A stretch of 64,000 nucleotides of DNA from Macrotrachela quadricornifera (lineage: Eukaryota > Rotifera > Eurotatoria > Philodinida > Philodinidae). A program made the translations under genes and the position numbers. The notes below the pieces were generated by a model. It was not told the DNA's origin and did no database searches. It saw nothing but the letters and a program-made list of their open reading frames with translations. Positions 58,339-64,000 of this stretch are shown one piece after another (within the stretch, counting starts at the first letter, position 1; each line of letters opens with the position of its first letter). Location of the stretch: contig JAJEKB010020467.1 in NCBI GenBank assembly GCA_022393335.1, forward strand, positions 352,028 through 416,027. The letters are read 5' to 3'.

Positions 58339-59275
58339 TTTAAAAATTTTATCAAGAGATATGAAGGAATTTTTATATCACATCCTCAAATCTTATTTTA
58401 TAAATTCTTGATTTTTTTAGTGTTAAATAACGCATCTTGATTAGATTTCCATATGTAATTCAATTAAATTACGCTTGTCAGACTGATCTTTTTTCTTTGA
58501 TTTACATGGAATTTCATAGCAAAGTAGTAGATGAAGTTGTTTATATTATGTCGAATTTGTTCTGCATATCAAAATATGAGTTCATCACTCTCTTTAAGAA
58601 CATTTTACGATAATGAGTACCTAACTCCAAAAAGCTCCTAGAAACTCATGATCTGCATATATGCGTTAATCAACCGAGAGTGAGACATAAAATTGTCGTA
58701 AACCGCGTTTTCATCCAGTTATTTATCCTCAAGAGCAGAAATATTGACTGGCAGTCTGGTATGAAGTGTGTACAGCTGAATAGTTAAGTGGTTGATGGAT
58801 TTTTGAAATGAGTTGGAACGACTTATGGTTTATCAATAAGAAAAATATTTCGGCTTACTTATAAGCTCCGAAAACGTGTCATTTCATATCCAAATAACTG
58901 ATTTGAAGAATAAGAAATAAAGAAAATTGAAATGAAAATCATGAGCCGCGCATATATAATTTACTTAGTAAAGACATTGTCACGTTCAAATGTCTATTTC
59001 GTTATCAATCATCATAGTTCATTTGTTCATTCAGTTAAAAACTTTGTTTATTCCATCAGGAAATCTCTCTTATTCAAAAGAGATAAATCATTACTCTCAA
59101 GCGTGAAATTTTTAATGCTATAATTATTATATAGGATATTTAATAAAAATAAGAACATTTTTAGTCGATACAAATACAAATTCCTCTTCAAAGTAGAATG
59201 AGAGAATCGTTTATCAATAAAAACTTTCAGAAGTTCAACACAACACTCAGTGAGTTAGATCGGATCGCATAACTG
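58339..59275. other. Intergenic, no gene
   Basis: AT-rich, with stops in all frames except short stretches. The frame at 58932-59123 lacks any recognisable motif. Confidence 0.35.
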
Positions 59276-60388
59276 ATGTCATCGTTAAGCAGTATACTAC
59301 TTCTCATTCAACAACAAACAATTCGTTATCTCTACTCACTATATCTTATATTTGGTATAACAGGATGTTGTCTCAATATTCTTCTTTTCTCTCAACGGCA
59401 ATTTCGTACAGTATCCTGTTGCACATGTAAGTCTGAAAATTGATGATTTTTGTTAAACAGATTTTTTAGCATCATAAGTGCCAATAATAATGAATCTTGG
59501 TTTAGGAATCGGGTCAAGTATGTATACACTAGATCATATGTTGATCCAAATACATCAATAGTTGCATTTTGCAGATTACGCATCTATTTAAATGAAGTTG
59601 TCGCTATAACATATCGTTGGCCGTTGATTGCAGCTTGTATTGATCGATGTGCGCTCTTGTCAATCAACGCACGTTTTCAAAATTTTGCAAGAGTAGGTAT
59701 AGCATGTTGTGTTATTGGAGTAATAGTGATTGTCTGTTTTATTTTACCTGTTCATACTCTTATTCTCTACAATTTAAAAGCAGGTGTATGTGGTATTTTG
59801 AATGACACTGGTGCAGCAATCTATCATAGTGTTTTTACGACCAATGCATCATGTATTCTTCCGGTTTGCATAATGTCCGCATGTGCAGTGTTGATTCGTC
59901 GAAGTTTCGCTCTTAAACGACTACGACAACAACTCGCTGGCAATGTTCAAGGAGAAAAAGAACATATACAGCGCACAAAAGATCAACAAGTTTTAGTTAT
60001 GCTTGCCATTCAAGCCATTGTCTATATCATTTCATTAATACCGTTGATGCTTTTTTATATTCATAACACTGCAACAATCAATGTCTCGAATAAATCAGTT
60101 GATCGTATCGCTATCGAATGATTTGCTGGTTTTACCGCTGAGGCAATGATCTATGTTTTTCCTGTTTTGTCATTCTATCTATACACATTGTCGTCACACA
60201 TGTTCCGTAATGGACTAATCGTCCTGATACGTTCAGCACTCGATCGTATATGGTGCAATAAAATTCGTCGCATCGAGCCAATAGAAAACAGTATTACAAC
60301 TACAAGAATTGGTGGACATTCGTCGACAGCAGTACAAGTGTCACAATCTCACCTTCATGATCGTACAGGATTAGGATATCCTAGCTGA
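59276..60388 (+). pseudogene. Rhodopsin-like GPCR, decayed
   Basis: ATG 59276 opens the bdelloid GPCR start SSLSSILLLIQQQTIRYLYS with TM1 LIFGITGCCLNILLFSQRQF, up to a short intron at 59425-59461 (ACAT|GTAAGT ... AACAG). The next frame reads YFLAS and hits TAA at about 59473. It resumes around 59490 (MNLGLGIGSSMYTLDHM), shifts frame near 59535, and continues as VDPNTSIVAFCRLRIYLNEV, AACIDRCALLS (the DRY-like site, here DRC) and later TM segments to 60118. There TGA interrupts IAIE*FAGFTAEA, followed by TM7 (YVFPVLSFYLYTLSSHMFRN) and a tail to 60388. Three lesions make it non-functional unless there is an assembly error. Confidence 0.75.
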
Positions 60389-62332
60389 AAACAGTAAACA
60401 ATAACGAACACCCTATTATTATCACTTTTTTCTGTATCATTTCTACTCTTCTCTCTTTCCAAATGATATTCACAATAAACAATATTTTGCCAATGACTAT
60501 TTTTTGACTAACTTTTGATAGAAATAAGATTAGTTTTCCTATCATCAATTTATGAAAGATTTTATTCGATTTTCTAACTCTCAAAAACATGTTCTTTTTT
60601 TTAATATTATTCATTCACGATGTTCGCAGCTTGTAGATCTTTTATTGATGACTTGAATCTCTACTTAATAATTGAAAATTCACAGTAACAACTTTCCAAA
60701 CAGATATGTTACTAAGAAACTTATTTGAAAAACTTATAAGAAAATCACATTGAAAAATATTACTCTTGTATTCTGTCGTGTACGAGCATCATCTGCAGCC
60801 AATGAAGAGGAAAAATAATTGAACATCGATGCTACACCCCTAGGTGCATTAGTCACAATGATTACAATAATCCGTTTTTCGAAGACAGTCTAATGTGTCA
60901 ACTTTGATAACATAATTTTTGTGGTGTATTATTGCCCTTGTAGAAAAATACGAGCCGGATCCGGTAGGAAAATACCGGAAATCAACGGAAAACGGAAGCA
61001 GGAATTCCTTAAACGTATCCCCTGGGTGGATTCACCTGGCTCTCTCCGGAACCGAGCAAAACCGGTTGCGGGATCCGTTCAAAGGATTCCTGCTATCCGA
61101 GAGCCGGAATCATTGTCCTGGGTTGTCGGTCTGTTTCTACAAACCGACGAAGCTGACCGTTCCGTGCCTTTTTGAAATGTATACACTTAGATATAAATAT
61201 TATAGGAGTTCTCTTCATCTCTTGTCATTTTAATTTTTAATCATTATATGCTGATTTTACCATTCGCATTCACACTCATCTTTAAGAGAACTAACATTTT
61301 CATAAATGATCATGTTTTATTTAGTAACAAAATCCGACTAAATATCACATTTCACAAACTCTTTTTCTTTTTATAAATCACTATAACAACGATAATATCA
61401 TAGTTATAATTTATGAACGGATTTACAGAAGATAAAAATTATCCTTTTATGTTTGATGAATGTTCTCAAATGTTCTAATGAGAATGACGTCTTTGTAAAT
61501 AAAATTAACAAAAATCAGGATATGATTAATTTGACATATTTTTAGTTGTTCTTTAAAGCAGAAAGGCATGCTTTACAATTGTCATGGATTTATTACTCTT
61601 TAATCTTCCATTTGATTTAATTTTCTCAAGTATGAGAGCGTTCAATTTTCATTAGTTTCTCAAGTTTGACGTTTAAATATACAATGCATAATGTTAAAAA
61701 TAAATTATATATTATCGTAGAAACTGGGTCAAAGTATTCATAGGCGAATACTTACACGCCAAAAAATATCGCAAGAAATCAAAAGTATTCGAACATTTTT
61801 GAGCACTAACCGCTCATCCTAATGCTGAGGTTTGAGTATTATAGCTGAGTACAACAATTTAAAACATTATTCAAGTTAGACATTTAAATTTTCTTGAAGT
61901 CCGTTGCATTTCATCGCCATTATCAATGAATAGCAAAATATAGAAAAATTTTCAAATAATTCTGCTGTAGAAAATCAGTGCACGGCATCACTTTAGTTCT
62001 TACATATTTCTTATTATATGTTTAGTATTTCTACAAAAAAGAGTATCAGTAAATTCTGAGGGAAGCATGAATCTGCAAAGATAGAAAAAAAACTATTGGA
62101 AGAGATAGAGATAAATCCACGAAGAGAAAATTAAAACACAAACATCTCACATATATATTTTCTTTCTATCGTTAGACTACAGCGTGAGAAAAATGTGAGA
62201 CACTCTTACGCGTTCTACATTGTTCATTGAGCATATAAAAACCGACACATTAAGAGAAAATTCTCATATTCATAAAACAAACTGGTGTTTTTGCCATAGA
62301 TAGAGAGTGTCTACAGACATATACTTTTTTTA
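60389..62332. other. Intergenic; one GC-rich island at about 60940-61170
   Basis: The stretch is AT-rich except for about 230 bp rich in CCGGA and TCCGG motifs (GAGCCGGATCCGG, CTCTCCGGAACCGAG, GGGATCCGTTC). Two overlapping open frames there have no known domain and are explained by the GC bias. The rest shows nothing recognisable. Confidence 0.4.
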
Positions 62333-63328
62333 ATGGCCAACACAAACGATACTTTCGGAAAAGCAGAATCTTATGCCTATGCAGAACTTCCTATATCTTA
62401 TTCTGTTCGATTTTGGCTTTTTCTTATCTCCGATATTTTATCAATACTTTGTTGTTTATTCGTTCTGTATCAACTTTTATTCATTCGAAATCATCGTCAA
62501 GCGTTAAATAATCATGTAATTATAGTTTTACTCGTACTCGATTTAATTTTTGAATGTACGACCATCCCTTTTATCATTCACTATTATCGAATGGATGGTG
62601 TTTGGCAAATTAAACGTCCATTTTCTCAAATCTGGTCATTTCTTAGCTTTGGATTATTTTCAACAAAAACAATTGTCTTTGCTTGGTGTACTATCGAAAG
62701 ACATATACTTATATTTCACAATCGATTGCTATTAAATGCACGGAAACGATTACTTTTTCATTATTTACCTTTAACAATTGTTCCTCTCTACAGTTTAATT
62801 TATTATAGTTTAGTTATATTTTATCCATTTTGTGAGTATTTATATTATCAATCAACAATTAATGGTGTTTACATTGCTTGTTTTCTCGTCGATCCAATAC
62901 TTTCGAAATTCGATCTCATAGTTCATCAAATAATACCAGTTTTAATTATTAACATTTTTACTCTAGGACTTTTTGTTCGTTATATACGACAAAAAGCGAA
63001 TTTGAGACAATCAATCGAATGGCGAAAACAAAGAAAAATAATCATTCAAGTAATATCAATCTTCATTGTCTTTGCTGGTCTGCAATTCCCATGGACAATT
63101 TTACAACTTTGTAGTCTACTTGGTTTTTCACTCGATTCGTTAGGAAATACCAAGAACTACATGTTCTTTTTTGGTTATTACATTATCTTTCTTTTTCCTT
63201 TTGTTTGTTGTGGAACATTACCTAATTTTGAAAAGAAATTAAAACAATATCTCTGTTGCAAGAATCAACCAGCAAGAGTTGTTCCCATTCCAACACCACT
63301 GAACAATGATCAAAATTTAAATCAATAA
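62333..63328 (+). CDS. Rhodopsin-like GPCR, intact, 331 aa
   Basis: This is an intact single-exon seven-helix protein. The N-terminus has one glycosylation site (NDT). TM1 is at about residues 26-48 (FWLFLISDILSILCCLFVLY), TM2 has VIIVLLVLDLIFE with the conserved Asp, and TM3 ends in CTIERHILIF, where ERH takes the place of DRY. TM6 has IVFAGLQFPWTILQL with the FxxP/W region, and TM7 has FFFGYYIIFLFPFVCCGTLP. The tail is basic with a possible palmitoylation pair (CC) near residue 308. It is of a different subtype from the GPCR at 2167 (no DRI, different TM1). The ligand is unknown. Confidence 0.85.
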   Translation: MANTNDTFGKAESYAYAELPISYSVRFWLFLISDILSILCCLFVLYQLLFIRNHRQALNNHVIIVLLVLDLIFECTTIPFIIHYYRMDGVWQIKRPFSQIWSFLSFGLFSTKTIVFAWCTIERHILIFHNRLLLNARKRLLFHYLPLTIVPLYSLIYYSLVIFYPFCEYLYYQSTINGVYIACFLVDPILSKFDLIVHQIIPVLIINIFTLGLFVRYIRQKANLRQSIEWRKQRKIIIQVISIFIVFAGLQFPWTILQLCSLLGFSLDSLGNTKNYMFFFGYYIIFLFPFVCCGTLPNFEKKLKQYLCCKNQPARVVPIPTPLNNDQNLNQ

Positions 63329-63752
63329 TCGAACAAATTCTGTTTACAACACGAGACAGAACATGAAAGAAAAAACTAATTTGATATAAATTTTCGTGTA
63401 GTGTTTGTATAGATATCAAATATATTAATAAATATTAAAAATTCATCTAACTTTTGTTAAATTTCAAGTTCCTTGCATATACCAATGATTTATGATGATT
63501 TTGAAGTTTTCAAAATTCAGAGACACAATGAACTGCTTGTTGAACACATCAAAAAATTTACAATAGCGTTCGCTGAATCTCAATTTATTCACGTTCTGTT
63601 TGATTGACTATACTTTAAAAATTCCCCTCAACTAAGTTAGCCATGGTTAGTGCTCTCATTCTAACGAAAAGTCTCCATTTGAGTCTCTGTATGAAGCACA
63701 ATATCGAATAGAAAATCTCTGATTGACTTACGCTGACAATTGCTGGTACTAG

Positions 63753-64000
63753 TCAACAAAAGAATGATGAGTTTGAATGGGTAAATGTTGAAGTCTATCG
63801 CGCTCAGCTAATGTCAGTCGATGAAATTAATATCTTGTCTGAGAAAATTCATAGATCTATGTTCATTTGCAGTTTTCTATCGACAATAATAGATCCAAAC
63901 GTAGCAATGATGTTCTCTGGTGCCGGTTCATACACGCGAGATAGTCTTGTACAACCGGTTGTGTTTCGTATAAACTATGATACATTTCGGTCAACAAGAG
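63753..64000 (+). CDS. ADP-ribosyltransferase, partial at window end
   Basis: From an acceptor-like TACTAG|TC, the frame reads VEVYRAQLMSVDEINIL, then MFICSFLSTIIDPNVAMMFS and VQPVVFRINYDTFRSTR, running off the end. This parallels LYRGQLMSIDEF, SVNTFLSTTKYR and IPVVFEILID of the ART at 17829, so the NAD-site Arg and the Ser motif are present; the ExE part lies beyond 64000. No upstream exon with the usual N-terminal domain is visible between 63330 and 63750, so the 5' end may be truncated or the gene may be a fragment. Confidence 0.65.

Noticed and set aside
60919..61233. Two overlapping frames of 104 and 84 codons
   Set aside because: They coincide with the GC-rich island, where stop codons are rare by composition; no domain or homologous pattern is seen.
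1..64000. CRISPR arrays, bacterial operons, riboswitches or rRNA genes
   Set aside because: No regular spaced direct repeats, no operon-like gene runs with ribosome sites and no rRNA-like sequence were seen; the genome is eukaryotic. tRNA genes could not be excluded by eye.

Overview
The window reads as a bdelloid rotifer nuclear contig. This is an inference from the sequence, with no database search. The DNA is AT-rich. The introns that can be read are mostly about 50-70 bp with canonical GT/AG ends. The gene content matches families known to be expanded in bdelloids: ADP-ribosyltransferases (ARTs) fused to TPR or LRR repeats, F-box/leucine-rich proteins, rhodopsin-like GPCRs, and single genes of bacterial type set among ordinary animal genes. 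Most of the space between genes is decayed DNA transposons.

Layout. 0.5-5.4 kb: one exon of a membrane protein, an intact GPCR (minus), an F-box gene fragment, a dead mariner, and a three-exon 153-aa membrane protein. 8.0-9.2 kb: a Merlin/ISXO2-type transposon with both ends and its target duplication. 9.8-12.1 kb: a COP9 signalosome subunit 5 (CSN5) gene broken by two stops and by a mariner insertion that can be undone exactly on paper. 13.3-17.3 kb: nested hAT-type and foldback elements and GGGTA-type arrays. 17.8-21.2 kb: an ART-TPR gene of 715 aa with one 1.2-kb intron. 22.2-24.8 kb: a mariner next to a decayed F-box gene. 25.6-27.5 kb: a sirtuin of bacterial type with a mitochondrial-like leader exon, and a RibD/YyaP-type reductase. 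28.4-31.3 kb: a three-exon 901-aa membrane protein. 32.5-34.6 kb: a broken F-box gene and small elements. 36.6-37.8 kb: a DUF697-like GTPase. 40.0-41.1 kb: an ADP/ATP carrier. 42.0-43.3 kb: a sphingolipid delta-4 desaturase (DEGS1-like). 48.8 kb: a 41-residue cysteine-rich ORF. 51.1-54.5 kb: an ART-LRR gene in which each LRR is one 84-nt exon. 55.1-58.3 kb: a piggyBac element and a complex foldback. 59.3-60.4 kb: a decayed GPCR. 62.3-63.3 kb: an intact GPCR. 63.75 kb to the end: the start of a third ART.

How it fits together. There is no operon logic; the genes are independently transcribed. Two themes recur. One is NAD+-using enzymes (three ARTs and a sirtuin). The ARTs carry TPR or LRR surfaces that look like target-recognition modules, and the ART-LRR gene is the best candidate for something under-described. 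The other is gene decay (CSN5, two or three F-box genes, one GPCR), which fits a degenerate-tetraploid genome where a second copy can cover the loss. Exon structures were built by hand from splice signals, reading frame and family knowledge.
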